Assembly (NCBI GenBank): GCA_029204225.1
Contig: CM055110.1
Span: 14,812,290-14,876,289 of the forward strand
Origin: Diphasiastrum complanatum
Taxonomy: Eukaryota; Streptophyta; Lycopodiopsida; Lycopodiales; Lycopodiaceae
Direction of reading: 5' to 3'
DNA: 64,000 nt
A model generated the notes under the pieces. That model was not told the origin of the DNA and made no database searches. It saw only the letters and a program-made list of their open reading frames with translations. The stretch's first letter is position 1. Every line of letters begins with the position of its first letter. The translations under genes and the position numbers were made by a program. This document shows positions 24,891 to 56,077 of this stretch, piece after piece.

Positions 24891-26340
24891 TATTCATTCA
24901 TTCATGATGGTATTGATTTCCAAACTCGTCATGTGGACTACTTGCTAGCATAACCAGCCTTGTAATGGTGTCAAGCTAGTTGTTAACATAACCATGCAAC
25001 CTTGTAATGATGTCAACAAGGATCACATCAAGTTCCTAACCACGTAGGTGATGGTGTATTGACACAACAATAAAGCATGTGGAAGAATATCATCATGTAA
25101 CATGTTTGCACATGTACTAAGTGAACGTCAAAATCTAAACTATTACTATAGTCCATAGAAAAAAATCTTGAAAAAACTTAATAATATATTTATCTTTCAT
25201 CTTATAATTAGGTAGTTGTTTTTTAAATCATAAAGCTATTAAACATATCACATACACTTTAATCATTTTTCTTTTTTTGAGAATTTTTCTCTTTCCATTT
25301 AAAAAGTGAAAGAAAAAAGTTCCATACCTAGAGCCATATTTCATTTTTTTACTAAATGGTTAAGTTCATTCCATTTATTGTTAATTTCAACTCCAGCGGC
25401 TTAACAAAATTAATTCCAAAAAATACCAAGAATCTTGTGTGTGTTGATACTTTTCTATTTAGGACTTATGATATAAATCAAAACTTCAATTTCAATCAAT
25501 ACAGAAATAAACTTTTATTAAGTTAGAGTGGATAACATAATTAAGAATATGTCTAGATGATGGAAAATGCACAATAAAAAATAGCTTGATAAAAAAACAA
25601 GTGAAATGTACTAAGTTCTTTTCTTCATACACATCAAGTCAAACTAGAAATCTACATACTCTAATATTATTTTTGTCGGTCATTTTATTTGGACAAAATA
25701 ACGACAACATAATAAACAACACCATATTGAATAGATAATTTTGCATTAGAGGAGTTCCAAGCACCAAAAGGGCCGTTTGTCAAGATGCTTTTATTGACTA
25801 TTTAACTATTCAATGTACATGTGGCCCAATAAAGTTTTTACACCTGTGAAGGAACGTAACATTGTTTGTCGGTCTGAAAAAATTTGGAGTTTTCCGGTAA
25901 TATTTTTGAACATTTCGAAACTCCCGCTGGGCAGGGTATGGAGTTGTGATTTGACAATACTTTTGCTACCCGCAAGACTCCTAACTGCCCGACTCTTAAA
26001 ACTTACGATTGGTAGTAACATATTTTGAGCAAAGCATAGTTAAATAAACTAACATGTTTTAAAGAGGGGAATCTGCAAGAAGCTGCAAAACATCATTTAC
26101 AACAACATCAGCCATTAAACTACGGATGAGTAGAACAACAATAGATTTTCTAGACATTTTTGATATTTTTATAGAATCATAAGCAATATGTGATCATTCC
26201 AATAGATTCTACGCGAAGAGTAGATTATTTTTGCTTTTTCCCTCATCTCCATCCGAGTTCAAATAAGAAAGTTATGGCTAATCAAAGATTTTAATGATGT
26301 GGCATATCGCCTTGATACCAAACAAGCCATCATGGAGCGA
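24891..26340. other. no gene recognised
   Basis: AT-rich sequence left of the copia element. Overlapping short frames on both strands at 25,806-26,028 match nothing known to me. The 5' part of the copia element (LTR, gag, protease) is not here. Confidence 0.45.
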
Positions 26341-26344
26341 TAAC

Positions 26345-29011
26345 AGGGGTCAGCATCTCGAATGCAACCAGTTTGACCACCTGTGACGCACGTTTGAAAG
26401 GCAAGATGTCACGCACACCATTCATTAAAGACTCCTACAGAACGACAAAGATTCTGGAGCTAGTGCATTCGGACATCTGCGGACCATTCAATGTGATCTT
26501 AGTAGGAGGTTCAAAGTATTATATAACCTTCATTGATGATTATAGCAAATTTGTCAGAGTGTATTTTATTTAGAATAAATCTAAAGCACTTGGTAAATTC
26601 ATAGAATATGTGAATTGGACTGAAAGATGTACAGGCAGCAAAGTGAAGCAGATCAGAACAGATCGAGGTGGCGAATACATCTCGAATCACTTTACTGACT
26701 TTTGCAATGATCGTGGCATCATTCATAGAAGAACTGCAGCCTACACACCGCAACACAATGGTGTTGCTGAACAAAAGAACAGGCCCTTCATGGAAGCAGC
26801 CAGATGCATGATGGCCTATTCCAAAGCTCCAAGGCTACTGTGGGCTGAAGCAGTAGCTACAACCACATACATCCAGAACAGAACAGACAAGTCTGGTATC
26901 CCACACACGACACCACATGAGCTATGGTGGGGTAGAAAGCCCAACCTGTCTCATGTCAGAATATTTGGCTGTGCAGCATATGCACATATTCCTAACAAGC
27001 TTCGCAAGAAGCTTGATGAGAAAGTCGAGCAAGGATTTCTGGTAGGTTATGACAATAATTCGTCATACTACAGAATCTACATGCCAGACACGAACACTGT
27101 GAAAATAGTGAGGGATTTCAAATTCGACGAGAGCAGGACAATGGCCAACGAAGATCCTGTCAGCTACAAAGTTCTGGAGAGACAGTACTATGACCTGCCG
27201 CCAACATCAGAGGGAGTAGAGGATGAACACGAAAACAAAGATTTTCGAGTCGTCTCCCAGTTGAGCGACGAATCAGACGAAGAAAGATTCGAGAGGCAAC
27301 CTGTCGTCGCAACTCTTGTAAACCAAGATGGTTCCGGACCGAGCAGAGCAAACAAGGGCAAAGGCATAGGTGTCCCAGGAGGATCTCCTAGAAGGTCGAC
27401 AAGACCACGAAGAGCGCCAACAAGATATGTGGCAAGCAGCTCAGCTTCCATATCAGAAAATTTCTGCGGATTCAGTGGCAAACCATAGACATTCAAGAAA
27501 TCGATTGACAGTCTAGAAAAGGACAGATGGATCCAAGCCATGAAGGAAGAGATGGAGTCCATGAGGAAGAACCAGGTATGGACGCTGGAGCCATTACCAC
27601 ATAAGCGCAAGACTGTCAAGTGCAAATGGGTTTTCAAGCTCAAATACGGACCAGATGGGAACATCACAAAATACAAGACAAGACTGGTAGCGAAGGGATT
27701 TTCTCAGAGATATGGTATTGACTACTCTGAAACCTTCTCTCCTGTCATTAAGCATTCGTCCCTATGTCTATTATTTGCATATGCAGTAGCTTATGACCTC
27801 AAGATCGACATTGTGACGAGAGGACAGCCTTCTTGCATGGCGAACTAGACGAAGAGGTCTATATGGATCAATCCCCAGGATATGTCTCAAATTCACTTTC
27901 TGACTATGCATGCGGAATGCATAGAAGCATCTACGGTCTGAAAGAATCAGCCTGACAATGGTACAAGAAGAAAGATCAAGCCCTGAAATAATTAGGATTC
28001 AAGTCTCTATTGGCTGATTCCAATGTATATGTCAGAGTTACAGATGGGTAGATCATCATTGTGGCTGTATATGTACACGACACTCTGATACTTTGCAGGA
28101 GTGAATAGCTAATCACTGAAGTGAAGACAAACATCTCGAAACATTTCGAGATCGTGGATCTGGGAGAAGCCAAGTGTTACCTAGGCTTAAAAATTGAAAG
28201 GGACTATGAGGGAGGTAAGTTATACCTTCACCAGTCCAGATACACCCAGAAGATCCTAGAGGAGTTTGGGATGCTGAACTACAAAGGAGCGAATACTCCA
28301 ATGCTCGCAGGGACGGTGCTGACAAACGATGACTGTCCGAAGACTGAGAAAGAGAGAGAACAGATGCAGCTCACACCTTACAGGAAGCTGATAGGATCAC
28401 TGATGTACCTTGCAGACAACACATGCCCTGATATTGCTTATGCAATATTCAGGATGAGCCAATTCTGCACGAATCCAGGCTCGACACATTGGAAGATTGC
28501 AAAATGAATTTTGCAATATCTTCAATTAACGAGTAATTATGGCATGTGCTATTGTCGTGATGTAGGTTTCAGGATACTTTCATACAACAATGCTAGCTGG
28601 GCATCTCTCAAGGATGAATGTAAAAGCATCTCAGGAGGGTGCACCATCACATCAGGAGCAGCAGTTCTCTAGGTCAGCAAGAAGCAGACCATCGTGGCCC
28701 AGTCATCTTCTGAAGCAGAATATGTTGCAGCAGCAAAGATGGCCAATGAGATAATCTGGCTAAGATAGTTCCTGGACGAATTGGGCAAAATAAGGAACGA
28801 GCCTATGGTCTTGCAAATGGACAACACCTCTGCAATACACCTAACGAAAGAGCCCGTGTTCCATTTTAGAACGAAGCACATTGCGATCAAGTACCACTTG
28901 ATCAGGAATCTAATTGAAAAGAAGATGTTGCAGACCACCTTCATCAGAACGAAAGACATGGTTGCTGACATCTTCACCAAAGCCCTAGACAAAGGACTCT
29001 TTGAGAGATAG
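26345..29011 (+). mobile_element. Ty1/copia retrotransposon, 5'-truncated, degenerate pol
   Basis: Order integrase, reverse transcriptase, RNase H is that of copia. Pre-integrase: CDARLKGKMSRTPF. Integrase core: DRGGEYISNHF, then YTPQHNGVAEQKNR, and LSHVRIFGCAAYAHIP (26,610-27,488, open for 292 codons). RT: TVKCKWVFKLKYGPDGNI, then YKTRLVAKGFSQRYGIDYSE; later YLGLKIERDYEGGKLYLHQS and YRKLIGSLMYLADNTCPDI. RNase H: QSSSEAEYVAAAKMANE-type residues, then NTSAIHLTKEP, and MVADIFTKALDKGLFER ending at 29,011. The copia YVDD box is changed to YVHD (about 28,073-28,084), and there are in-frame stops plus a frameshift near 27,820. Not functional. Gag and protease are missing. Confidence 0.93.
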
Positions 29012-30025
29012 AGGAATAGTCTCAGGATCGTAAAGCTATCATGCTTTGAGAGAGAGCTGAAGAAACAAAACGTTTCTGTTTACAAAGCCTTGCTAGCTTT
29101 CAGCCCTCAGCCTGACAAAGATGTTCGTGAACACAAAAGTCAGGAGACATGAAACACAAAAAGTCTTGCGAACACGAAAGATTCACGAACGAGAATCTTT
29201 TGCGGTCTGGCACAAGAATCTTTTGCGGTCCAGTACGAGAGAAAGGCAGATGAGAAAAACGAAACCAACGATGGAAACGGAACCAACGATGGAAACGAAA
29301 CCAACGAAAGAAACAAAAACAACGTCGTAAAACCTTCTTCTGCCCCTCCACGTGCCAAAGAGTACCAGCAAGATCATGCAAGTACCCAGAAGTATAGATG
29401 TCTGATCTGATGGCATGAGACACTTTAGGTCGTGATGCTTAATCACTCTAATCTAAAGGTTACATAGAGCGACTATATACTTGTTGAATGATACTTGACA
29501 CGAGATGACAGAATACACATACAGTGTAATGTAGTATTCTGATGCTAGTAAGCAATCAAAACGAAATCACAGAATACATGTCCGCCTGCGTGCGAAGACA
29601 ATTCTGTCTAGGATCTGCAGATCCAATTGTCCGCTATTAAAGCGAGACGATTGCTCGTGAGAGACTGTGTTTCTTCCATGCCAACGCACTGCGTGGATTT
29701 GCATGCAGTGCTTGAAGAAATCAGAGAAAGATCAATATAGATGCTTTTCTTGTTGTGTCTGATCTTGAATGCAAATGCGTCTACTGTTTATTCGTGTGTC
29801 TAAGTTTCCTTGTTAATTTTAATTTCACACCTTTGGTTGAAACTATGTTGAATGCTGCATTAATTTTATAAACGTAATCAGTAGTGCCTGACTACATTCT
29901 GGAGGACTGTAGGAGTGATTCAGCTGGCAGTGTCCAACGATCGCATCTAAACTCCATTCGAGTCACAAGAGGATCGTGGTTATCGCGACTATCGCGATTC
30001 TCTCTTATTTATTTGTTTCTCAACA
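29012..30025 (+). mobile_element. 3' non-coding region and LTR of copia element (boundary uncertain)
   Basis: Sequence between the RNase H stop and a PBS. The right edge is fixed by CAACA at 30,021-30,025, followed by one base and TGGTATCAGAGC. The left LTR edge was not found; a TGTTGAATG near 29,482 is a candidate. Near-identical ATGGAAACG/CCAACG units around 29,265-29,320 form a short tandem repeat. Confidence 0.5.
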
Positions 30026-30026
30026 G

Positions 30027-30038
30027 TGGTATCAGAGC
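30027..30038 (+). other. primer-binding site (tRNA-iMet) next to an LTR end
   Basis: TGGTATCAGAGC followed by ATATCACA. An imperfect copy (TGGTATCAAAGCATATCACA) lies about 28 bp further on. Finding a PBS after the LTR that follows the pol region means the LTR serves as 5' LTR of a further copy. Confidence 0.75.
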
Positions 30039-30139
30039 ATATCACACTCTTCAATGGTATCAAAGCATATCACATTCTCATCAAAAACAAAGATATTTTG
30101 GAAATAAAGTGGAATACACCTGAGGAGAAATCTCCAAGG

Positions 30140-30292
30140 GTACGAGAGATGCTAATGTACATTTCAAAAGTCCGGGAACCATAGAGACTCCAAGAATCAT
30201 CAAAGTAGGAGCTCAACTTGATGATCCTCAGAAAGAAGAGTTTGAGAGACTACGTAAAAAATCGATACATTTTCGCTTGGGATTACACTAAC
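30140..30292 (+). mobile_element. short gypsy polyprotein fragment
   Basis: The frame gives RIIKVGAQLDDPQKEEFERL, then SIHFAWDYTNI. This resembles the segment just before the reverse transcriptase of Ty3/gypsy elements, where FAW-Y is typical. It breaks off at the foldback that starts at 30,283. Confidence 0.6.
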
Positions 30293-30346
30293 ATTAGGCC
30301 CTTTTGGACTCAAAAAGGGCCTCTTCACTAGTCATGATTAGTGTTA
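30283..30346. repeat. small foldback (MITE-like) with CACTAA ends
   Basis: The ends TTACACTAA and TTAGTGTTAA are inverted repeats, and an inner stem GGCCCTTTT pairs with AAAAAGGGCC. The total is about 64 bp. It sits exactly where the gypsy frame stops. Confidence 0.5.
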
Positions 30347-30416
30347 ATAATGACACGTGTGCCAATAAAAGAATGACAATTGAGCAACAATGGTCCATAT
30401 GACATGGCAAATTGCA

Positions 30417-30480
30417 TGGTGTAGATTAAATCAAGTGTGGGACCACTAAGTACACCTCTAGCATTAACCCTACATTAACT
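30417..30480. repeat. repeat, inverted copy at 41,815-41,870
   Basis: The stretch with attaaatcaagtgtggg and cattaaccctacat is found reverse-complemented at 41,815-41,870 inside AUX/LAX intron 6. It marks an unnamed dispersed repeat family. Confidence 0.6.
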
Positions 30481-30591
30481 CTACATGGGAGGCTAACTAC
30501 ACCTATCACATAGCTATTAACTAGACCCACATACCTGCACCTAATGGCTAGTTTATCTACTCCTCATTCAAAATATTCAACCTATACAGCC

Positions 30592-30705
<114 letters not shown>

Positions 30706-30806
30706 GACCTCCCACTCAACTCATTCTCCATATTGACATAGGCAATCTTCCCTCTATATTATACACTCCCTAACTCAAGACCAGACACTTTGTCTTTTCA
30801 TAGATC

Positions 30807-31797
30807 ATGACTTCTACTGAACCAAGAAGAACAACGATTCAATTAAACTCCGTTGTTGCACCAATCAAAGATTTCAATGACCATTGGGTGCCTACGACAT
30901 TTTCGACTCTTGATTGGGTATATATGAAACCCTCTGGTAAAGGAATTCATAGGGTTGCAAAGAGAAAACGTGACAACAAAGAGCACCATTAGAGAGAAAG
31001 AATTCACGAATTCAAAATCGATTGCAACAGAGATTAAGTAGCCAGAGTGCAACACGTCTACATGCGTAGAGATATTTTGTTGGGGGGGACATGACAGTTG
31101 CTTTGAACTTTTGCATTGTAAGTCTTACATCTTTGAATGTCAAACATATTCTACTTGTAAATTATTGTTGCTTCATTCTATTACCTCTTCTTGTGCAGAT
31201 GTTTTTCCTTCAAATAGCTATGACTGGCAGCACGTAAAATCCTTTATGGGAAAGTTCTCTGCAAATCATGCAAAATATGGAGTACTAGTATATGATGGGC
31301 TCAAGTCTTCTGCGATCATAGGACTAGGTGTTTACTTTTACAGTCACATGTATGAAGTTCCAAATACTCAACTTTGGGACTGGCAAATTATTGCCTCTTT
31401 CTGAGCCTACAATCAATTCTCACGATTGGCCTTATATTGATCAATTGACCATCGAATTGACAAAATTCCAACTCATCAAAGAGATTACGATGAATATGAA
31501 GCCAACATTCGGATCCAAATGTGTTTACACTAGTGTCAGCATGCTTGTCGCTATATTTGTTGCCATATTTAAAACAATACCATTTAGAAAAACAAATACA
31601 TTATGGGTATGGAAAGTGACAGAATCCTCATCGTTGGACAATGAATTTACTTCTTGGGATTCACGGAATGTAGATCACAAAGGTGATTTTATAAGGTGTG
31701 ATATTTGTCGTGAGACGATGACAATAAGATATCACATTGCACGCCAAACGTGCTCCTTCAGTTTCGTTTATAGGCGGTTCAAGTTTGCTCACGGTTG
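30807..31797 (+). pseudogene. unassigned degenerate ORFs, motif W-V-x-M-x-P-S-x-K-G
   Basis: A 61-codon frame at 30,807-30,992 contains DWVYMKPSGKGIHRVAKRKR. Two further broken frames follow: 31,118-31,404 (YDWQHVKSFMGKFSANHAKY) and 31,430-31,797 (a GDFIRCDICRE stretch with a Cys pair). I do not recognise the family. A divergent relative in opposite orientation at 33,590-34,080 shares the W-V-x-M-x-P-S-x-K-G pattern, the Lys/Arg-rich patch and an R-I-x-E-F-K motif after it. They are probably parts of an unnamed mobile element or a decayed gene family. Confidence 0.4.
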
Positions 31798-32603
31798 ATG
31801 AGATAGCTTGGATGCAGAGATGAGACATCAAGAATCTGAACTACCCATACATATGCCAAATGATGAAGTGCGAGAAGTTTGTGTCAATAGTGAATGGAGT
31901 CTAGAAGATGTACGGTTGGTTTGATATCAGCTGATGTGCCCACAAATTTTGTGTTAAGTATCAACGAACAAACCGTAAGTATAAACATTAAACGTGCTTT
32001 CAAATTTTGTAAATGGTTTTTGAACTCATATATAAAATGAATTTTAATATTGAAATGGTGGTGTCTGGTTTTGCAGATCAGAAGATGCGTAGAAAAACAC
32101 CAAAAGTGCGAATCATTTTTAGATTCGGTCACCGTAAAAATACATGAACTATGAGATGCTCTTATGTACTAGCTTTAACTAATAACATTGATCTATCCGA
32201 TGGGATTTCATTAGAGATTTGGTTCTATCGTTTCCATGTTTGTTAGGGCATGAGCTATGGTTTGGTTTGGTATGCAATTGCAATGTAAATGTTTTGATTA
32301 GACATTTTCTCTAAGAAATCGTTGATAACATGTTTTGGAAATGTATAGAATTTCATTGTGTATATATATTTTACTTTACTATGTTTGAACAATCGAGAGA
32401 TCTTTTTGAAATGTCTGCTAAAACTGGAAAGGCACACTATATAAGGGTGTGTGGGTCCCCACTTCGCCATTTCATCCTTAGTGTCAGAGAGCTTCCCTTG
32501 TTTCTCATAGGTTGATATCATCCTTCTATCCTCACACAATTAGTCTCATTATTGCAATTCCTATACATTAGTACACTATTATATCTGCATGGCGACCTAG
32601 TTT

Positions 32604-33078
32604 ATGGCACGTACGAAACAAACAACAAGGAGGAATATGAGGGAAACAACATTATTGCACCAAGCCGCTTTAGAAGCAATAGAAGCACGGGAAAGGTGCT
32701 CGAGGAGTGAGGAGTGGGAGTAGGAGCAGAAGTAGCAGCATTGAACCAGTGGCGGGGGAAATGGACCAGAATCAAGAAGAGCGAATAACAATGGATGATG
32801 CCGAGGAAGTTCCCATGGATTGTGAGCAGCAGCAGAGGAAAGAGCAGGGGCAGCAACAAGTGGCAATGGAAGAGCATGGGCAGCATCAAGTGGCTATGGA
32901 TGAGCAGGGGCAACAACAACCACCTCTGCATGAGCAGCAAGTGGCCGGAGCAGCAGAGGATGCACATTTTAAAGACAATGTCGCTTTTTTTCGAAAGGGG
33001 AAAAACGCGACAGTATGGCAGAAATCTTTTCTAAGGGCAGTGCCCCTTTTTCTAAGGAGGCGAAAAATGCTACAGTAG
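32604..33078 (+). pseudogene. Gln/Glu-rich ORF with frameshift, unknown
   Basis: A frame opening at 32,604 (MARTKQTTRRNMRETTLLHQ) runs into a stop near 32,718. The next frame, open to 33,078, is low-complexity and Gln-rich (EEVPMDCEQQQRKEQGQQQ, then repeated QVAMEEHGQH and QVAMDEQGQQ units). Its last part runs into a hairpin array. The reading across both frames needs a frameshift, so it may be a dead gene or chance repeat coding. Confidence 0.35.
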
Positions 33079-33310
33079 GATAATGTCCCTTTTCTAAGGG
33101 TAGGTGTCACTTTTTTCGAAAGGCGAAAAGGTCGAAGGGCAAAAAAGTCGACTTTAGAGTAAAAATTAGTTCTAAGGCAAACGTCGCTTTTCTAAGGGTA
33201 AGTGATTTTTTTTTCTAAGGCTCTAAACCTTTCCAAGGCAATTTAGGGACAGTGTTCCTTTTTCGCAAAAATAAGAAAAATGCGACAGTGTCGGAAAAAG
33301 TTCTCAATTT
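32970..33310. repeat. array of short inverted repeats (GTCGC / GCGAC, TTTCTAAGG)
   Basis: Motifs GTCGCTTTT, GCGACAGT and TTTTCTAAGG recur in both orientations about every 35-70 bp. Examples are 32,981 and 33,006 (GTCGC with GCGAC), 33,030-33,060, 33,095-33,140, 33,180-33,220 and 33,280. Like the array at 17.2 kb, it consists of variable short stem-loops. Subterminal repeats of a CACTA-type transposon are a possible source. Confidence 0.45.
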
Positions 33311-33589
33311 TTTTTTCTAAGTATTTTAGACCTAGGGATAAAGGAATGTCAAATTTGTAGCATTGTAATTTTTTATCATATATATTTCAGACTCCAGTCC
33401 TTCTCCACTTCAATTGTCGCAACAACAACCCCATTTTGCTTCACCTCTATTTGCACTTGTTCACGATGGTTCACTGTAAAGTCTTGATCTAATGTCTTCC
33501 ATTCATTGTTAACTCTAATCCATCTTCTATAATAAAACATAAAAGAAAGCATTTGTTTTTCTATATGATATAGAATATCATTGATGAAT

Positions 33590-34080
33590 TGTTAGCCCTA
33601 CATTGAATGTTGCCATCAGTTTTCACATCCCAATGATCATCATGGAGTTCTAATATTATTTCATCATTTAAATCCTTTGCAATGAACAATGTAGCTATTT
33701 TACGAACATTACATCTTGCAAAAAAATCTACAAAAATTGCAAAAGGAAAAAACCAGTGTAGTCTATTGGTTTTGAAACCCGACCTCCCATTGAAACTTTG
33801 AACTCTAAAATCCTTCCTTTCCAAAAGTTTCTATAATCCATATTTGATCTCTTTCTTTTGCGGGATGCACCTTTTGATGAGGGATGCATCACAACCCATT
33901 GAAACTTTCGGTATTTGCATGGTATCCATAACCCTTCAGAATCCTTGTCATTACAAACAGTAACCGAATTAATTGCACTATGTGGTCTTCGATTGCAAGT
34001 GGCCATTGCACATGCATAACAATGCAACAAAATGATTGACAATGTACATTGAAGATAAACTCTCTTTAAACCATCCATGC
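33590..34080 (-). pseudogene. unassigned degenerate ORF related to 30,807 frame
   Basis: A minus-strand frame of 116 codons at 34,078-33,728 holds FQWVVMHPSSKGASRKRKRS, followed by GRILEFKV. This parallels DWVYMKPSGKG, KRKR and RIHEFKI on the plus strand near 30,900-31,020. A second minus-strand frame continues to about 33,590 (LNDEIILELHDDHWDVKT). No family recognised. Confidence 0.35.
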
Positions 34081-34146
34081 AAGTTAGTTAAACTACAATT
34101 AGTTAAACCAGTTTGTTTTTCTGATATATATACACACACACATATA

Positions 34147-34350
34147 CACCCGGGAGCGGACGTGCGTCCAGATGCGGAGCCCGGGGCACGTCCGAGGTGG
34201 ACGCATTTTTTTTTAAAAGTTTTTACTTGTATTTTTAGTTTTAAGAGAAAAAAAATTGGATGCGTCCCCAGATGCATCCAGGGGTCAAATGCGGACGCGT
34301 TCGGGCGCCAGATACGGACGCGAAATAGCCGCGCCCGGTTTGGACGTACA
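34147..34350. repeat. GC-rich foldback (MITE-like)
   Basis: An island much richer in G+C than its surroundings. The left half (GCGTCCAGATGCGGAGCCCG) is similar to the reverse complement of the right half (GCGTCCGTATCTGGCGCCCG), with an A/T-rich centre at 34,205-34,255. It lies between TA/CA-rich repeats. A small non-autonomous DNA transposon is likely. Confidence 0.55.
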
Positions 34351-34532
34351 TATACACACATATACATACACATGCACATATACACATATATGTCACTATA
34401 AAGTTGGTGATGTTCACATCTAGCTCACATAATTGGTTTGGTCGATTCAAAATCACCACAAGATTGGCTTCAATGAACAGGCTATGCTCGCTAAAACCTT
34501 GCTCATGCTTGAGCTTGCAGAACCAAAAAGGG

Positions 34533-34534
<2 letters not shown>

Positions 34535-34606
<72 letters not shown>

Positions 34607-34631
34607 GATCGATCGTTTGTTTGTTTGTTTG
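34535..34631. repeat. (GA)n, (ATCG)n, (GTTT)n compound microsatellite
   Basis: GA tract 34,535-34,604, then GATCGATCGATCG and four GTTT units. Confidence 0.95.
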
Positions 34632-35348
34632 AAAGACATTGGAATATTCTTAGAAATCCAAGTGCTTGACCAATTCCCATTTTGTTACTGAAGATTTTTC
34701 AATTGGACTTTTGTAAACCAAAGATGTACCTGATCCATATATGACAAAATGACACATCTATAATTTATATCTATATATATGTCCTTTCTATGTCACTTGC
34801 ATGACTCCCATAAATGATAAGTCCATGCATCTCTCTCTTTTTCTTGCACGTCAACTCTCGACTGTGACGCACGTCGACTCTCGAGTATCATCCACGATAC
34901 ATTGACTACAACACTACGGAAGGAAGACTACAGGAAGATCAGAGACGGTGTTGCGGGCCTCACTGATTAGGCTTCTTTGGATAGACAATGGTTGCATGTG
35001 GTGTGAGTGACGGACGGCCTGAAATCTCCAACGACGTAGCCATGGCGTGCGTAGTAACTACTCAGTCTCTAATTATATCGGCCAAAACCTCATCAACGAA
35101 AGAGCTTATTTGTCATGGGGACTAAATCGCCCAAAAGTTCATTAACCTTGGAGCTTATTTCTCATGGGACTGAAGTGTACAGGTATCCCCACCCTCATCC
35201 AACGAACCATAAGTCGTGAAATATTTCATGATTATACATGTATAATTAAGCAATGTTGCATGAATGTGTGCCTTGACCATCAGTCAGGACGAAGCTACAC
35301 TCCTCCCTCATTTTCGTGCCCAACTGCAAAGGAAGGATTCCAGCAGAG

Positions 35349-35575
35349 AACTGGTACGCCATCTTTTGCTCTTATGGCAGGTGATCATGATCAGAGAGGT
35401 AAGACAACTGCTAAGCTCTCTTATGCTCTTATGACAGCTGGTCAGGAGAGCCAAGAGAAATGCTATGCAATCTTTTAGTTCTAACGTAGCTGGCCAGAGA
35501 GCTAAGAGAACTGCTATATCATCTTTTGGTCTTATAGTAGCTTGTCAGAGAGCTAAGAGAAATGGTAGCTGGTAG
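35349..35575 (+). repeat. degenerate ~50-60-bp tandem repeat abutting AUX/LAX start codon
   Basis: About four units share ATCTTTTG-TCTTAT, then CAGAGAGCTAAGAGAA, then TGCTAT. They begin near 35,349, 35,416, 35,469 and 35,519, and the last ends right at the ATG. The 5' leader therefore probably consists largely of this minisatellite. Whether it affects translation is not visible. Confidence 0.7.
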
Positions 35576-53894
<18,319 letters not shown>

Positions 53895-54155
53895 AAACAA
53901 TTAATGCTATTTTTGTTACATTGTACATCAAAAAACATGATTTTTTCTATCGTACTTCTTGTCATTGAAGTATTTATAAACAAGTATAGCATAGGAATGG
54001 TGCAATTTTACACTACCAAATTACTTTTGATCAACTTGGATGAGCTTTTAAACAAGATTTGGATCTAGGCAAGAGCTCTTGTACACGAAAAGTAATCATC
54101 AATCAAAGACAAGCAAGTTTCATGCATGTTCATGAAAATATCAAGTGTTACTCAA

Positions 54156-55336
<1,181 letters not shown>

Positions 55337-56077
55337 TGTGCAGGATTGAAGTCCCATTTCCCTTGGTGTCATACACTGCACATGATCACGCAGGCATGCA
55401 CAAAGCATATTAGAGTTGCGAAAGTGAAAAGAGAAGACAATCAAACAAAGCAATAAGAGAGTCAAACAGAATGTAAAGAGCAAAGCATGCACATGACATT
55501 AATCTGAATGCGAAAGAGAGATGATAATTGATTCAGATTGAGGTATGAATATACAAGTCAATGAATGCTAGAGCACAAGCCAATTGCATGCAAAACTACA
55601 TGCTCACGAAGGTAACTACATTCTATAACATGTATGAGCTTATTTTTTTCTATCAGTATGAAAGAAGAAATCGATGCGTAAAAGCATCTACAATGTTTAT
55701 GTCTCTTAATTAACTACAATCATCCTCCTCATCATCTCTTATACAATTTACGCATGTGCAGATATATGTACAAAAATGGCATGGAGCCATTGCATTGTGT
55801 AAGATATATCATGGCTGCTGTCATTGTCAATTGCGTAGTACTAGAAGTGGGCAAGTGGTGTGAGTGTGAGAAGCCTTTGATTGTTGGGAGTCGATCATGA
55901 CACTACCGACATTGATAGAATCGAGGCAATTGTCTTGATAGTCCAATGATGGTTCGATGATAGTCGATAGAGTCGGCGTATTTTTGCAAATTGTGTGACA
56001 ATGCATGTAAAATTGTAGCAATGTGAATGGAACTAGATTAATATGGAATTAAGGATAGTAGAGAATTAAATCCAACA
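55337..56077 (-). repeat. 3' LTR of the minus-strand copia element (far end uncertain)
   Basis: Begins TGTTGGATTTAATTCTC on the minus strand right after the polypurine tract. The outer end was not proven; a TG near 55,335 was taken. Confidence 0.5.

Noticed and set aside
27188-27676. 162-codon minus-strand frame
   Set aside because: It is the shadow of the copia integrase/RT frames on the plus strand.
32604-32640. MARTKQT at the start of a frame, like histone H3
   Set aside because: After the first seven residues the frame has nothing in common with histone H3 and soon meets a stop. Chance resemblance is more likely.
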